DNA of 38,522 bases from Bacteroidales bacterium (GCA_024762655.1 JANTHB010000030.1:1-38522); one strand, 5' to 3'. Shown: positions 1 through 9,719, counted from the first letter of the stretch. Numbers and translations: made by a program. The notes: generated from the letters alone by a model not told the origin.

Positions 1-509
1 ACTCCGCCGTAGCGTTTTACCATTTCAAAGTAGTTGTAAGCCCTTAACCATCTGGCTTCAGCCAGATATTGTTTTTTAACATCATCTTTAAAAGGAGTGG
101 AAGGCATCTTTTGTATCAAGACATTCAATTTCCGGATAACACTGTAAGCATGATCCCACCATTCCAATAACCCTCCATCAATTTTCAGAAGGCCCAGTTT
201 GTACCAGTAACCATCAGCAGGGAAATCCGCCCAGACACCTTTTGATTCATCGCTGACATTGTTTATGGTCATCGGCCCCACCCCGGCATCACCCCACCAG
301 AGATTTGCCCACGAATTATCTGTTCTGACATTTTGAAAAACATAAGTTGTAGCATAACATTCTGCCAGATAAGCTTCGGTGAGATTTTGGTCGTTCCAGA
401 CATCTTCATCAGAAATAATATCCAATGGTTTCTTATCCAACACCTCTTTCATACAGGATGTAAAAACCGGGATTAACGCGATCAGGAAAAGATATTTTAT
501 ATATTTCAT
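1..509 (-). CDS. SusD/RagB-like outer-membrane glycan-binding lipoprotein, partial (C-terminus outside window)
   Basis: This is the N-terminal 169 residues of a SusD-family protein, the surface lipoprotein that caps a SusC channel and binds oligosaccharides. Reading starts at the ATG complementary to 507-509 and runs open to the window edge. The first 20 residues form a lipoprotein signal with lipobox-like IPVFTSC, so the mature protein would be anchored at Cys19. SusD-type features follow: an early KKPLDIISDEDVW stretch, a helix with AYSVIRKLNVLIQKM, and the helical-repeat motif QYLAEARWLRAYNYFEMVKRYGG near the cut end. It lies 20 bp downstream of susC in the same direction, the usual SusC-SusD order, so the two are almost certainly co-transcribed. 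The ligand cannot be inferred from this fragment. The family call is firm; the end is missing only because the window begins here. Confidence 0.93.
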   Translation of the reverse strand, partial: MKYIKYLFLIALIPVFTSCMKEVLDKKPLDIISDEDVWNDQNLTEAYLAECYATTYVFQNVRTDNSWANLWWGDAGVGPMTINNVSDESKGVWADFPADGYWYKLGLLKIDGGLLEWWDHAYSVIRKLNVLIQKMPSTPFKDDVKKQYLAEARWLRAYNYFEMVKRYGG

Positions 510-529
510 GATTGTTTTTTTAATAGTTG

Positions 530-3500
530 CTAGAAAGACATGTCAATTCCAAACGAAAGGGTCCGCTGTTGCGGATAATAATATCCTGCCCTGCCCGAAG
601 GGGACTCAGGGTCAATATGATATTTTCTGAGTTTATCAAAAGTCAGCAGATTTACCCCTGAGAAATAGATCCTTACTTTCTCAATATTGGCACTCTCCAA
701 CCAGTGTTTGGGAAGGTTATATCCCAGCGACATATTTTTCAATCTCATATAACCTGCTTTTTTATAGTAGAAATCCGAAACCAGATTATTTGTAGCAGCG
801 CCTCCCAACCGTGGGACAGAAGCATGGGGATCATTGTTTTCTTCTGTCCATCTCAAATCATACATGATTGCGGGAGGAACGTTTCCATGGAGTAACGTAA
901 CATAATTATAATATCCGAACGCTCCCTGGAACAGAGTATAAAGATCAAAATTCCGGTAACTTAAACTCACATTGAAACCCACCATCCAATGTGGAACTAC
1001 ACCTTTACCAATCTCCACCTGGTCTTTCCAGTCCAGTATGCCATCTTTATTTACATCTACGTAACGAATATCACCCGGCCTTAAACTGATATTTCCCTGC
1101 TGATCCTGGTCAAAGTCCAATGCATCGATCTCTTCCTGGCTGGTAAACAGTCCATCGGAGATATACCCGTACTGCCGGTCGGTCCACCTTCCTGAGTTTT
1201 TATAAATTCTTTTCTGATCCGGATCATCATATTCTGGTTCCTCATAATGCATCCATTGGGCTCTAGACCAGGAGAGTTGACCATTGATATCATAAGTGAG
1301 CCCATGGGTGTTTCCGGATGTTCCTAACTGAAATTCGAATCCTCTGTTATTCAGACTGTTGATGTTTTCAGGAGGGAGGCTTGCGCCAAATGAAGAGGGT
1401 AATGAAGTGATCCTTGTAGCCGGAATGCCTTCACGGATACGATAAAACACATCTCCCGAACCATAAATTTGTTTATTGAAGAATGAGAAATCCAGGCCTG
1501 CATTGTAAACAGAAATATTTTCCCATGTAAGGTCGGGATTGGGCAGGCCTGTCGAAACAAGTCCCTGCAGTACCTGGTTATTCAGGATATACAAATGACC
1601 CAGTTTATACCCGCTGAGGTATTGGAAATTACCCACTCCGTCATTACCGGATCGTCCGTAACTGAGTCTCATCTTCAGATTATCGAGTTTATCAAGTTTT
1701 TGCATAAAAGGCTCTTCTGATAATCTCCAGCCCACCGAAACGCTGGGGAAATAGCCCCATCTTCTGGATGGCGGGAATTTGGCAGAAGCATCGGCTCTTA
1801 AGATGGTTTCCACTAAATATCTGTTTTTATAGGAGTAATTGATCCTGCCCACATAACTTTTCCTACCCATCTCACTGGCAGCACCATAATTTGTCATGCC
1901 CTCCGTACTTCCGGCAAATAGCTGATCAATGGATGGTGTGAGGAAATCCCTCCTGTAAACGGAAATATAATCGGAATAATAATCGATAACCTCATACAGG
2001 GCAAGGGCAGTCAGATGATGATTGGGAGCGATCTGGTTATCATACATCATGGAAAATTGCCCGGTAATAACTCTGCTCTGACCCCTGCGCTGCGTCATGG
2101 AAGCTTTCTTCCCCAACGAACCGGCCAACGTATAAGTATCACTTTCGGGATCATACGTATAAAAATCCACCGGTTTGGTAAAGTGTTTGTTCCCTGTAAA
2201 GCTCTGTACCCCGTTTACAAAAGCTTTTGCTGATAATCCCTTCATGAACTTATCAAAGGAATAATTCAGTGAAATCGTACCTTTCAGGTTATGTGTCTTG
2301 GTATCACTGTATCCTGAAATGGCTCTGTTTGTAGTAACATGTGCTCCTCCTGTTCCTGCACCGTCGGCGTAAGAAATTTTTGTCTGATCCGGCAGCGTGG
2401 CCGGATAGATAGGCCATGTATTCCAGAAATCCTGCCAGACGTCACTGTTTTGCGGACGCCACGGGAAAGCGCGGTTTTCGTAGATGTAGGTCATATCAAA
2501 CCGTAATTTTAAATTATCCGTGATCCTGGCATCCAGATTAGACTGAAAGTTATATCTGCCATAATTTCCACCATTCCTCTTCCAGATGGTTTCCTGGTTC
2601 AGGTAACCCACATATCCATAATATTTGATACGGTTACTTCCACCCCTTACCGACATACTGTAATTTTGCTGGGGAGCCCAATCCCTGATCAGATAATCAT
2701 ACCAATCGGTATTAGGATATAACGGATCCGTTCCGTCATAATATTTTTGTATTTCTTCTTCGGTGTAAGGTACCTGATCCGGTGGTTTCCCTGACTGAAG
2801 CCAGGCTTCGGCTTTCATTTCAGCAAATTGCCCGGCACTGGCAGGTTTTGGCATCATTGTGATCCCCTGCAACGTGTAAGACATATTTAAATTGATCGTT
2901 GGTTTCTCATTCGCACCCCGTTTGGTTGTAACCAGGATCACACCATTGCCGGCCCGGGATCCGTAAATAGAAGCTGAGGCATCTTTAAGAATAGTAACGG
3001 ATTCAATCTCACCTACATCGATATTATTAAAATCCGATTCCACCCCATCTACGATCACCAGGGCATTGCCAAAACCACGTATGCTTAATGAAGCCTGGTC
3101 ATATCCCGGCTGCCCGCTGGATTGTAAAGAGATCAGTCCGGGTAATTTTCCTGCCAAAGAATTGCTTGCACTGGCTATGGGAGCAACAGCCAGTTTTTCC
3201 GACTTAACGGTTGCCACAGACCCACTTATCGTAGCTTTTCTTTGCGTGGTATATCCTACCGCCACTACCTCACCAAGCGTCGTGGTCTCCTCCTTAAGCA
3301 CGAGGTTTAGGGTCTTCTGGCCATTATACACAACTTCCTGTGTCTTATACCCAATGAATGAAAAGACGAGCGTTTGACCGGTTTTAACATGAATGGAATA
3401 TTTTCCATCAATATCCGTCGCTGTACCCTGCGTCGTCCCTTTTATTAAAATGGAAACACCGGGCAACGCTTTGCCATCTGTATCCGTAACTTTCCCCGTA

Positions 3501-3640
3501 AGGGTTACAGCCTGTTGTCGGGCATAAACAGAACCGGCCATTATAAAAAATAATAAGACCAGCCCCAATCTGAGCATAATGCCCGCAAATTTCAACATGG
3601 ACTTCATTAGACATTGTTCCATTGCTACAGCTTTTTTCAT
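530..3640 (-). CDS. SusC/RagA-family TonB-dependent outer-membrane transporter
   Basis: A 1036-residue TonB-dependent receptor that imports oligosaccharides across the outer membrane together with its SusD partner. Visible order: signal peptide in the first 41 residues (hydrophobic LGLVLLFFIMAGSVYA), a carboxypeptidase-regulatory-like domain at about 45-125 (VTDTDGKALPGVSILIKG), the SusC/RagA junction GEVVAVGYTTQRK at about 127-139, a plug domain (SLSIRGFGNALVIVDG, TILKDASASIYGSRAG), then a long beta-barrel ending in LSFGIDMSF with the terminal aromatic expected of outer-membrane barrels. The length is normal for the family. The start could also be Met7 or Met12; all leave a usable signal peptide. 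It is preceded 33 bp upstream by the GH99-like gene and followed 20 bp later by susD, forming one operon. I see no N-terminal STN (sigma-signalling) domain, so control is more likely through the divergent two-component protein. Confidence 0.97.
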   Translation of the reverse strand: MKKAVAMEQCLMKSMLKFAGIMLRLGLVLLFFIMAGSVYARQQAVTLTGKVTDTDGKALPGVSILIKGTTQGTATDIDGKYSIHVKTGQTLVFSFIGYKTQEVVYNGQKTLNLVLKEETTTLGEVVAVGYTTQRKATISGSVATVKSEKLAVAPIASASNSLAGKLPGLISLQSSGQPGYDQASLSIRGFGNALVIVDGVESDFNNIDVGEIESVTILKDASASIYGSRAGNGVILVTTKRGANEKPTINLNMSYTLQGITMMPKPASAGQFAEMKAEAWLQSGKPPDQVPYTEEEIQKYYDGTDPLYPNTDWYDYLIRDWAPQQNYSMSVRGGSNRIKYYGYVGYLNQETIWKRNGGNYGRYNFQSNLDARITDNLKLRFDMTYIYENRAFPWRPQNSDVWQDFWNTWPIYPATLPDQTKISYADGAGTGGAHVTTNRAISGYSDTKTHNLKGTISLNYSFDKFMKGLSAKAFVNGVQSFTGNKHFTKPVDFYTYDPESDTYTLAGSLGKKASMTQRRGQSRVITGQFSMMYDNQIAPNHHLTALALYEVIDYYSDYISVYRRDFLTPSIDQLFAGSTEGMTNYGAASEMGRKSYVGRINYSYKNRYLVETILRADASAKFPPSRRWGYFPSVSVGWRLSEEPFMQKLDKLDNLKMRLSYGRSGNDGVGNFQYLSGYKLGHLYILNNQVLQGLVSTGLPNPDLTWENISVYNAGLDFSFFNKQIYGSGDVFYRIREGIPATRITSLPSSFGASLPPENINSLNNRGFEFQLGTSGNTHGLTYDINGQLSWSRAQWMHYEEPEYDDPDQKRIYKNSGRWTDRQYGYISDGLFTSQEEIDALDFDQDQQGNISLRPGDIRYVDVNKDGILDWKDQVEIGKGVVPHWMVGFNVSLSYRNFDLYTLFQGAFGYYNYVTLLHGNVPPAIMYDLRWTEENNDPHASVPRLGGAATNNLVSDFYYKKAGYMRLKNMSLGYNLPKHWLESANIEKVRIYFSGVNLLTFDKLRKYHIDPESPSGRAGYYYPQQRTLSFGIDMSF

Positions 3641-3673
3641 AACAAATTAGTTAAGTCAATGATATTGTTCCTT

Positions 3674-4987
3674 CTATTTAAATACTTCCAGGATCGCTTT
3701 CAGATATTTCATACCATTCTTTTTATCTGGTTCAAGATAACTGCCTTCGGTCCATTCATTCCAGCAATTGATCGTCACTATTCTGTGACCATCGGGTTCG
3801 GATAACAGTTTGTCTTTTGTCATTTGCAGTGCTGTTCTGAAGTTCTCCGGTGTATTGTTTCCAATGATGTTCATACACGGATAACCTACATTTTCCCATT
3901 TCGTACCAGGATCACACCTCGGGGTCGGGTCCCAGCCCATGGATACATTCGGATAATAAGGAACATCAAATTCTTTTCTTGCCTTATCCCAATAGGTAAA
4001 ATATTTATCACGTACCCAGTTGTAGTCGGTGATGGTATCGGGAAGGCTTACATAATGGACCCACACATAAGAGGTAACCGAATTAAATCCGAGTTTCTTA
4101 ACCATTTCCCTGTTGTCCATGGGCGTTTTTTCCGATGGTAGAATAGCCTTTTCCCACGAAACGAGGTTCCAGTGTACTCCCGTGAAACCTGCGGCAATGG
4201 CTTTTTTATTAAACCGGTCCATTGCCTTTTTGGTAGCCTCTATACTTCCAAAACTCTGAATAAAATTGTTGATATCATAGATCGAGAAATAGGGTTTCCC
4301 GTCTATTTTCCAGTAGTTGGGTTGTTTAAAATATTTTTTGATCAGCAGATCGCAGATCTCATCGTACCGTTCCGGAGTCACTTTTCCGGGGAAAAGCAAT
4401 TTTTTGGGTCTTCCTATCTTATAAGGGTGTATATCGATCCAATCATGGTTGGCCCACATGAAAGCGAACTTAAGCTTCTGGCGGTTTTTTGCCTTTAGAA
4501 AACCATCATCCACCGCCCCGTTCAAAAAAGGACCATCATTGTACATGTACCAGTCGAACAAAAACACATCAATGCCATTATCGACTGCTGCTGCTATCTT
4601 TTGTGCCATTTGTACGGGATCCGCTTCATCCGTATAGCCCCATGCCGGCACTTTGGGCTGGTACTGACCCGGAAATCTTGGTACCGCTTCTTTTAAAAGT
4701 TCCCATTCCGTCCATCCTTTGCCATGAATAGCCACATTTCGCTTGTCCACATGATAATCGGGAAAATAATAGGACACCACCGTTATTTTATCCTTTGTCC
4801 GGCGGCTCTTTTTATCAATCATGCCATAAACGGGATACAACAGGATCAATACCAACAGTATTACTAATGCAACAAAATAAAATCCGTATTTTTTCTCAAT
4901 TTTCATTGCAAAATTTTTGATAAAATTAAATAAGCCCGACGGAGACATGATATTGTATCTATCCAAATAGTTTTGCCCATGTTCCAT
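3674..4987 (-). CDS. Membrane-anchored GH99-like / WbsX-family glycan-active protein
   Basis: A 437-residue protein of the WbsX (glycoside hydrolase family 99-like) group. Residues 34-55 are one hydrophobic segment (YFVALVILLVLILLYPVYG) without a clear cleavage or lipobox motif, so the catalytic part is probably tethered to a membrane. Family motifs are YYFPDYH at about 73-79, GWTEWELLKE at about 91-100, the strand FLFDWYMYNDGPFL, FAFMWANHDW, and CWNEWTEGSYLEP near 408-420; the acidic residues in the last are candidate catalytic or substrate-binding positions. GH99 enzymes are known to cleave alpha-mannosidic linkages internally, but the WbsX-like branch is poorly characterised, so the substrate is unproved. 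It is the first gene of a minus-strand operon with susC and susD. Met28 (4906) is an alternative start that keeps the membrane segment. The family call is firm; the reaction is inferred. Confidence 0.85.
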   Translation of the reverse strand: MEHGQNYLDRYNIMSPSGLFNFIKNFAMKIEKKYGFYFVALVILLVLILLYPVYGMIDKKSRRTKDKITVVSYYFPDYHVDKRNVAIHGKGWTEWELLKEAVPRFPGQYQPKVPAWGYTDEADPVQMAQKIAAAVDNGIDVFLFDWYMYNDGPFLNGAVDDGFLKAKNRQKLKFAFMWANHDWIDIHPYKIGRPKKLLFPGKVTPERYDEICDLLIKKYFKQPNYWKIDGKPYFSIYDINNFIQSFGSIEATKKAMDRFNKKAIAAGFTGVHWNLVSWEKAILPSEKTPMDNREMVKKLGFNSVTSYVWVHYVSLPDTITDYNWVRDKYFTYWDKARKEFDVPYYPNVSMGWDPTPRCDPGTKWENVGYPCMNIIGNNTPENFRTALQMTKDKLLSEPDGHRIVTINCWNEWTEGSYLEPDKKNGMKYLKAILEVFK

Positions 4988-5022
4988 TTTTTCTTTAAAA
5001 CATCAAAAAGGTTTTTATTTTT

Positions 5023-5030
5023 TAATTTTG
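5023..5030 (+). promoter_or_regulatory. Bacteroidota -7 promoter box upstream of the hybrid regulator
   Basis: TAATTTTG matches the TAnnTTTG -7 consensus of the Bacteroidota primary sigma factor. It would place transcription start near 5037, about 47 nt before the regulator's ATG. I do not see a convincing -33 TTTG at the expected distance, so this is tentative. It sits in the 96-bp divergent gap shared with the GH99-like/susCD operon. Confidence 0.4.
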
Positions 5031-5083
5031 TAGTAATCAAAAAAAACCGGAACGATCCAATCAGGAATTACAGCTCCAATTGA

Positions 5084-8000
5084 ATGAAAATAAAGATGAT
5101 TACATACCATTCAATAACATTGTCCATTTTTATTCTGTTTTTCAGTGTTCCCCTTTGTGCTCAAAACGCTGAATTGCCTGCGGAAAATATAGCATTCCAT
5201 CATATTACTATAAAAGACGGTCTGGCAAACAACCGGGTAGATTGTATGCTTCAGGATCATGAGGGATATCTCTGGTTTGGTACCAAACGAGGCTTGTGCA
5301 GGTACAATGGGTATGAATTTAAAATATTCAAGTCCCGGCCCGGGGATACCTTATCCCTGCGTTACCATCAGATCTCTTCTCTTTTTGAAGATATCAATCA
5401 TACCCTGTGGATCGGGACTACAGGAGGCGGGTTGCATTATTACAACAGGTCAGACAATACCTTCCACTATGTTGGGTTGCTTCCCCGGTCAAATGATGAG
5501 GTGGAAGTACCAAACGTTTATGATATTACAATATTTTCCGGAGACGAAATACTGGTAACGCATTTACGGGGAATAACAAGGATAAATATTAATACGAAAA
5601 AAGCAGTGTCATTTAAAGATATCAATTCACCGGATGATCTGCCCGGTGATGTTTCCTCTTTTTTCCGGGATAAGTCCGGGATATTTTTTATTGCTGTTCA
5701 AAATGATCAATTACTCTATTGCTATGACACGACGGATGACCGGATCATCCCTTATCCCTGGCATTCTGAGGGAAATATTTCCCCGGCTGTTATACATCAA
5801 TTTTTTCCATTTGACAATGACAATTTGTGGCTGGCTACCGACAAAGGCTTGTTCAACTTAAATAAAAAAGAGAAGAAGGTCGAATGGATAAGGAGTAAAA
5901 ATGCACCCGGCCGGAATGCGAGTCTGAATTTCATCTTACGGGATTACCATAAGAACCTGTGGATGGGTGGAGAGGGACTTTTCCTTTATAATAAGGGCGG
6001 CCATAGATTTTACCATTTCAAAAACGATCCTGTCGATCCTACTTCTTTCGTAGGGAACATTATCACTTGCGGGTTACTGGACGATCAGAAGAATTTATGG
6101 TTCGGGACTTTCTCAAGAGGTGTGAACGTGTACTATTACAACAACAAACATTTCAATCCGGACAGAACCCTCACGGATCTGATCGAGAATTTAAGCAAGA
6201 ATATTACGGCTATATATAAAAGCCGCAGTGGTTTACTCTACCTGGGAACATGGGACAAAGGCCTGATCATAATTGACAACAATAACCATTTGGTTGATAT
6301 TGAGCGTATGTTCCCCGGTCTGGGTTTTCTCAAAAGTAAGATTATAAGAACAATAAAGGGAGAGGTAAACGGAGATATCTGGATAGGCACCAATGACGGT
6401 TTACTGATAACATTTAATCCTACCGGTAAAATGGTAACAAGATATAAAACTAATCCAGACATAAATAATTCAGCTATTACAACCATTTTGTTTTCCGGTC
6501 GGGACACAGTGTGGATTGGCACAAATGACGGAATATTGGTATTTGACCGGAAGTCAAATACTTTTACGGAAAAGAAATATGATAACACCTCGATTCCCAA
6601 TGTACTGGATATGGTTGGGGATAGCAGTGGCAATATCTGGGTTGCCAGCTATGCAACAGGCCTGTTTCGTATCCTTCATAATGGTAAAGTCACAAAATTT
6701 GAAACGGAAGGAAAATTAAATTACCATATTCCCGGAAACAAAATCGTGACCCTTTTCAGAGACAAAAGAAACAGAATGTGGGTGGGGACAGAGTTTAACG
6801 GTCTGTATCTTTATCTCCCTGAAAAAGACATATTTCAGCACTTCACGGTACAAGAGGGGCTTCCGTCAAATGATATATGTTCTATTCAGGAAGATGATAA
6901 AGGCCGGCTCTGGATAGGAACCAATCATGGTCTCTGCAGGTTCAATTACAACCTGCATGATTTCAAGAATTATTACTGGAGTGACGGAATGAATGTGGAT
7001 GAGTTTCATTATAATTCAAATTTTGTTGATCCTGATAATAATATACAATACTTTGGGGGTACCAGTGGCATTGTCGTTTTTGATCCTGATGAAATACAGG
7101 ATAGTTACATTACCTATCCGGTGAAAATAGAAGATATCTCGGTTAATAACAGCACTGTAGGTAAAGATACCAAAGGTACTTCAATACTGGAAGCGCTGAG
7201 AACAGGGAAAAACATAAAGTTAAAATACAACCAAAATACCATAAGTTTCAGATATACCGCACTCAATTATTCCCTGGCAAAGAAAAGCAACTATGCCTAT
7301 ATGTTACAGGGCCTGGATGACAAGTATCATTATGTCAAGGAACAAAGACAGGTTACCTATACAAAGCTTCCTTCCGGTCATTACATTTTTAAGGTAATCG
7401 CATCAAATAATGATAATATATGGGATAAAAAAGGGGCTGAGTTTACATTTATCATAAACAAGCCACCCTGGGCCACGTGGTGGGCATTTCTTATATATGT
7501 TGCATTAATCCTGTTGATCATTTATGCCCTCATATCGCAGATTCGTCATACGGAAAAAATGAAACATGCCATTGAAATAGAGAGGATAGAAAAGGAAAAG
7601 CAAAAGGAGTTAACTCAGATGAAGCTCCGGTTCTTTACCAATATCTCACACGAATTTAAAACCCCTCTTACCCTGATCATTGGATATATTGAACAAATGA
7701 TATCCGAGCAACACGGAAATTCAAAAATAAAACAGAAACTCTCGCAAGTACATGAAAATTCCCACAGGCTTCTGAAATTAATAAACCAGCTTATTGATTT
7801 CAGAAAAATGGAACAGGATGTACTCCCGCTGAATAAAACAAAAAACGACCTTGTGCATACCGTCAGGAAAACGATGAATCTGTTCAATGAACTTGCAGTT
7901 AAACAAGAGATCCGGTATAGCCTGGTAACCGATCATAAACAACTTATACTTAACTATGATGTTGATAAAATTGAGAAAGTTTTAAACAACATTTTGTCAA

Positions 8001-9178
8001 ATGCCTTCAAACATACCGGGAAAGGTGGAAGTATCAGTATAGGCATTGACCTAGATGATAAAAAAAAGAATGTGTTGCTGACACTTTCTGATACAGGCTC
8101 CGGCATGACAAAAGAAAAGGTAAAAAAGATATTCAACCGCTTTAACACCGATGCAGAAAATACCGGCGATGATCTTGAAATACGCGGTTCGGGTATTGGC
8201 CTTGCCTATTCAAAAAAACTGATCGAGCTTCAAGGAGGTAACTTGTATTTGGACAGTATTGTTTCGGAAGGGACTACCGTGACCATAACTTTGCCTTACG
8301 ATATCGGTCCTGTTCCAAAAGGAAAAACGGATAGGGAACAACCATTCGTAATTGAAACAGAAAGAACCATTCCATCATCACATGCTGACAAAAAGGAGCA
8401 TGCGAAACTGCCGGATGAAGCCCCCCGTATTCTGATCGTGGATGATAATGATGAGCTCAGGGATTATGTAAGGTCAATTTTAAAAGACTATTACCGGATC
8501 GAAGAAGCAAAAGATGGCCAGGCAGGTTTGGAGATGGCCATGAATAATGATTATGATCTGATCGTCAGTGATGTAATGATGCCCAAATTAAACGGGACAG
8601 AGATGTGCAAGAAAATAAAATCCAATATTAAAACAAGCCACATCATGGTACTTCTCCTCACTGCTAAAGATGATGTAGATAGCGTGACCGAGGGGTATAA
8701 ATACGGAGCGGATTCATATATAGCCAAGCCATTTGTACCTGGGCAGCTCACAACGGCCATCTCTAATCTGTTAAAGACCAGGCAACACATTAAGGAATAT
8801 TTCACGGCTTTGGACCAGGAGGGGATAGAATCCATTGGGATCCTGACACAGGATAAGGTGCTGATCGACAACGCAACAAAGATCATCACGGATAATCTGG
8901 ATAATGAGGACTTCAGTGTTGAAAACCTGGGAAAAGAGCTGGGCCTCAGCCGCACCCATTTATACCGGAAGATCAAATCACTCACCGGATTATCCCCCAA
9001 CGAATATATCCGGCAGGTCCGCTTAAAAAAGGCGGCCCAATTGTTAAGAACCGGTTCCCTTAATATTTCGGAAGTTGCCTATGAAACAGGATGGCAATCC
9101 CCGGCCAATTTTTCCACTGCATTCAAATCAGTTTTCGGTATATCTCCAAAAGAATACAAAGCAAAAATGAAAAAATAA
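5084..9178 (+). CDS. Hybrid two-component system regulator (periplasmic propeller sensor, histidine kinase, receiver, AraC output)
   Basis: A 1364-residue one-protein signalling system of the kind that detects glycan breakdown products and activates a neighbouring utilisation locus. Order: signal peptide to about residue 27 (SIFILFFSVPLCAQ); many two-component-propeller repeats ending in LWFGT, LWIGT, DIWIGT or LWIGTNHGL; a Y_Y_Y-like immunoglobulin domain around 720-790; one membrane segment at about 795-820 (WWAFLIYVALILLIIYALI); a histidine kinase with phospho-acceptor His856 in NISHEFKTPL; ATP-binding motifs NILSNAFKHT, DTGSGM and GSGIGLA; a receiver domain (ILIVDDNDE) with phospho-acceptor Asp1163 in IVSDVMMPK; and a C-terminal AraC-type helix-turn-helix domain over about the last 100 residues (FSVENLGKELGLSRTHLYRK). 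All key catalytic residues are present. Its divergent position beside the susCD operon indicates that it regulates that operon. Confidence 0.97.
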   Translation: MKIKMITYHSITLSIFILFFSVPLCAQNAELPAENIAFHHITIKDGLANNRVDCMLQDHEGYLWFGTKRGLCRYNGYEFKIFKSRPGDTLSLRYHQISSLFEDINHTLWIGTTGGGLHYYNRSDNTFHYVGLLPRSNDEVEVPNVYDITIFSGDEILVTHLRGITRININTKKAVSFKDINSPDDLPGDVSSFFRDKSGIFFIAVQNDQLLYCYDTTDDRIIPYPWHSEGNISPAVIHQFFPFDNDNLWLATDKGLFNLNKKEKKVEWIRSKNAPGRNASLNFILRDYHKNLWMGGEGLFLYNKGGHRFYHFKNDPVDPTSFVGNIITCGLLDDQKNLWFGTFSRGVNVYYYNNKHFNPDRTLTDLIENLSKNITAIYKSRSGLLYLGTWDKGLIIIDNNNHLVDIERMFPGLGFLKSKIIRTIKGEVNGDIWIGTNDGLLITFNPTGKMVTRYKTNPDINNSAITTILFSGRDTVWIGTNDGILVFDRKSNTFTEKKYDNTSIPNVLDMVGDSSGNIWVASYATGLFRILHNGKVTKFETEGKLNYHIPGNKIVTLFRDKRNRMWVGTEFNGLYLYLPEKDIFQHFTVQEGLPSNDICSIQEDDKGRLWIGTNHGLCRFNYNLHDFKNYYWSDGMNVDEFHYNSNFVDPDNNIQYFGGTSGIVVFDPDEIQDSYITYPVKIEDISVNNSTVGKDTKGTSILEALRTGKNIKLKYNQNTISFRYTALNYSLAKKSNYAYMLQGLDDKYHYVKEQRQVTYTKLPSGHYIFKVIASNNDNIWDKKGAEFTFIINKPPWATWWAFLIYVALILLIIYALISQIRHTEKMKHAIEIERIEKEKQKELTQMKLRFFTNISHEFKTPLTLIIGYIEQMISEQHGNSKIKQKLSQVHENSHRLLKLINQLIDFRKMEQDVLPLNKTKNDLVHTVRKTMNLFNELAVKQEIRYSLVTDHKQLILNYDVDKIEKVLNNILSNAFKHTGKGGSISIGIDLDDKKKNVLLTLSDTGSGMTKEKVKKIFNRFNTDAENTGDDLEIRGSGIGLAYSKKLIELQGGNLYLDSIVSEGTTVTITLPYDIGPVPKGKTDREQPFVIETERTIPSSHADKKEHAKLPDEAPRILIVDDNDELRDYVRSILKDYYRIEEAKDGQAGLEMAMNNDYDLIVSDVMMPKLNGTEMCKKIKSNIKTSHIMVLLLTAKDDVDSVTEGYKYGADSYIAKPFVPGQLTTAISNLLKTRQHIKEYFTALDQEGIESIGILTQDKVLIDNATKIITDNLDNEDFSVENLGKELGLSRTHLYRKIKSLTGLSPNEYIRQVRLKKAAQLLRTGSLNISEVAYETGWQSPANFSTAFKSVFGISPKEYKAKMKK

Positions 9179-9506
9179 AAATACCAATAAATAAACACAA
9201 ACAAGCAGCACCCAGATTCCGACATCCGGAAACTGGTAAATCTTATTCCCTTTGAACTTTTTTACCTGTCTGTGAAATTATTTCATGTATTTTTTTATTT
9301 TTCACTTTTAAACGAGTAAACCCAGACTACCTTGATTTTGTGTCATTAACTATTTGATAATCTAACATATGTTTTATTTTTAATAAGCTCTATTGATGCC
9401 TTAGCTTGCCCAAGACAGGAAATTCCATTTTATAATGTATTTTTACCAAAACATCTCCGGCATTTGAAAGGGCATACCCTTCCATTGTCACGGCTTTAAT
9501 GCTGTC
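9179..9506. other. Non-coding AT-rich gap after the hybrid regulator
   Basis: About 330 bp with no convincing reading frame. It is AT-rich with several short T runs. I see no strong terminator hairpin directly after the regulator's stop codon. The end of the gap runs into the palindrome that precedes the AbrB-like gene. Confidence 0.6.
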
Positions 9507-9524
9507 ATTAATAACGTTATTAAT
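9507..9524. promoter_or_regulatory. Perfect 18-bp palindrome immediately upstream of the AbrB-like gene
   Basis: ATTAATAACGTTATTAAT is identical to its own reverse complement across all 18 bp and ends 9 bp before the ATG at 9534. Small AbrB/MazE-type proteins bind as dimers and often repress their own genes, so this is a natural operator candidate. The symmetry is seen directly; the operator role is inference. It could also be a site for another dimeric regulator. Confidence 0.55.
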
Positions 9525-9533
9525 TCTACGACT

Positions 9534-9719
9534 ATGTCACGCAGAAAATTATCAGACAGACACATACGAAGTCTGACGAAAGTATCGGGCGGAAAAAGCT
9601 ATGCTGTAACCCTCCCCAAAGAATTTGTTCAGAAATTAAAGTGGAGGGCCCGACAGAAACTGAAGATCCACATGTACGGCGACCGGATCATCATCTCCGA
9701 CTGGAAAAATAAGAGGTGA
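9534..9719 (+). CDS. Small AbrB/MazE/SpoVT-type DNA-binding domain protein
   Basis: A 61-residue protein that is essentially one swapped-hairpin AbrB fold from about residue 12 to the end. Recognisable features are the opening KVSGGKSYAVTLPKEFVQKL, in which TLPKE is the typical strand-turn-helix start, and the closing RIIISDWK strand. It is rich in Arg and Lys, fitting DNA binding. No partner toxin gene follows; about 350 bp on each side are non-coding, so an antitoxin role is not supported by context. A solitary regulator, possibly acting on the palindrome before its own start, is the simplest reading. The RARQKLKI plus IISDWK ending resembles short AbrB-like proteins I associate with candidate-phylum bacteria, which could hint at transfer; that is from memory and unverified. 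Confidence 0.72.
   Translation: MSRRKLSDRHIRSLTKVSGGKSYAVTLPKEFVQKLKWRARQKLKIHMYGDRIIISDWKNKR

Noticed and set aside
9264-9277. 14-bp word ACCTGTCTGTGAAA, also present at 25886-25899
   Set aside because: The second copy is half of the trpB2 terminator stem; one shared 14-mer in AT-rich DNA with no flanking similarity is probably chance.
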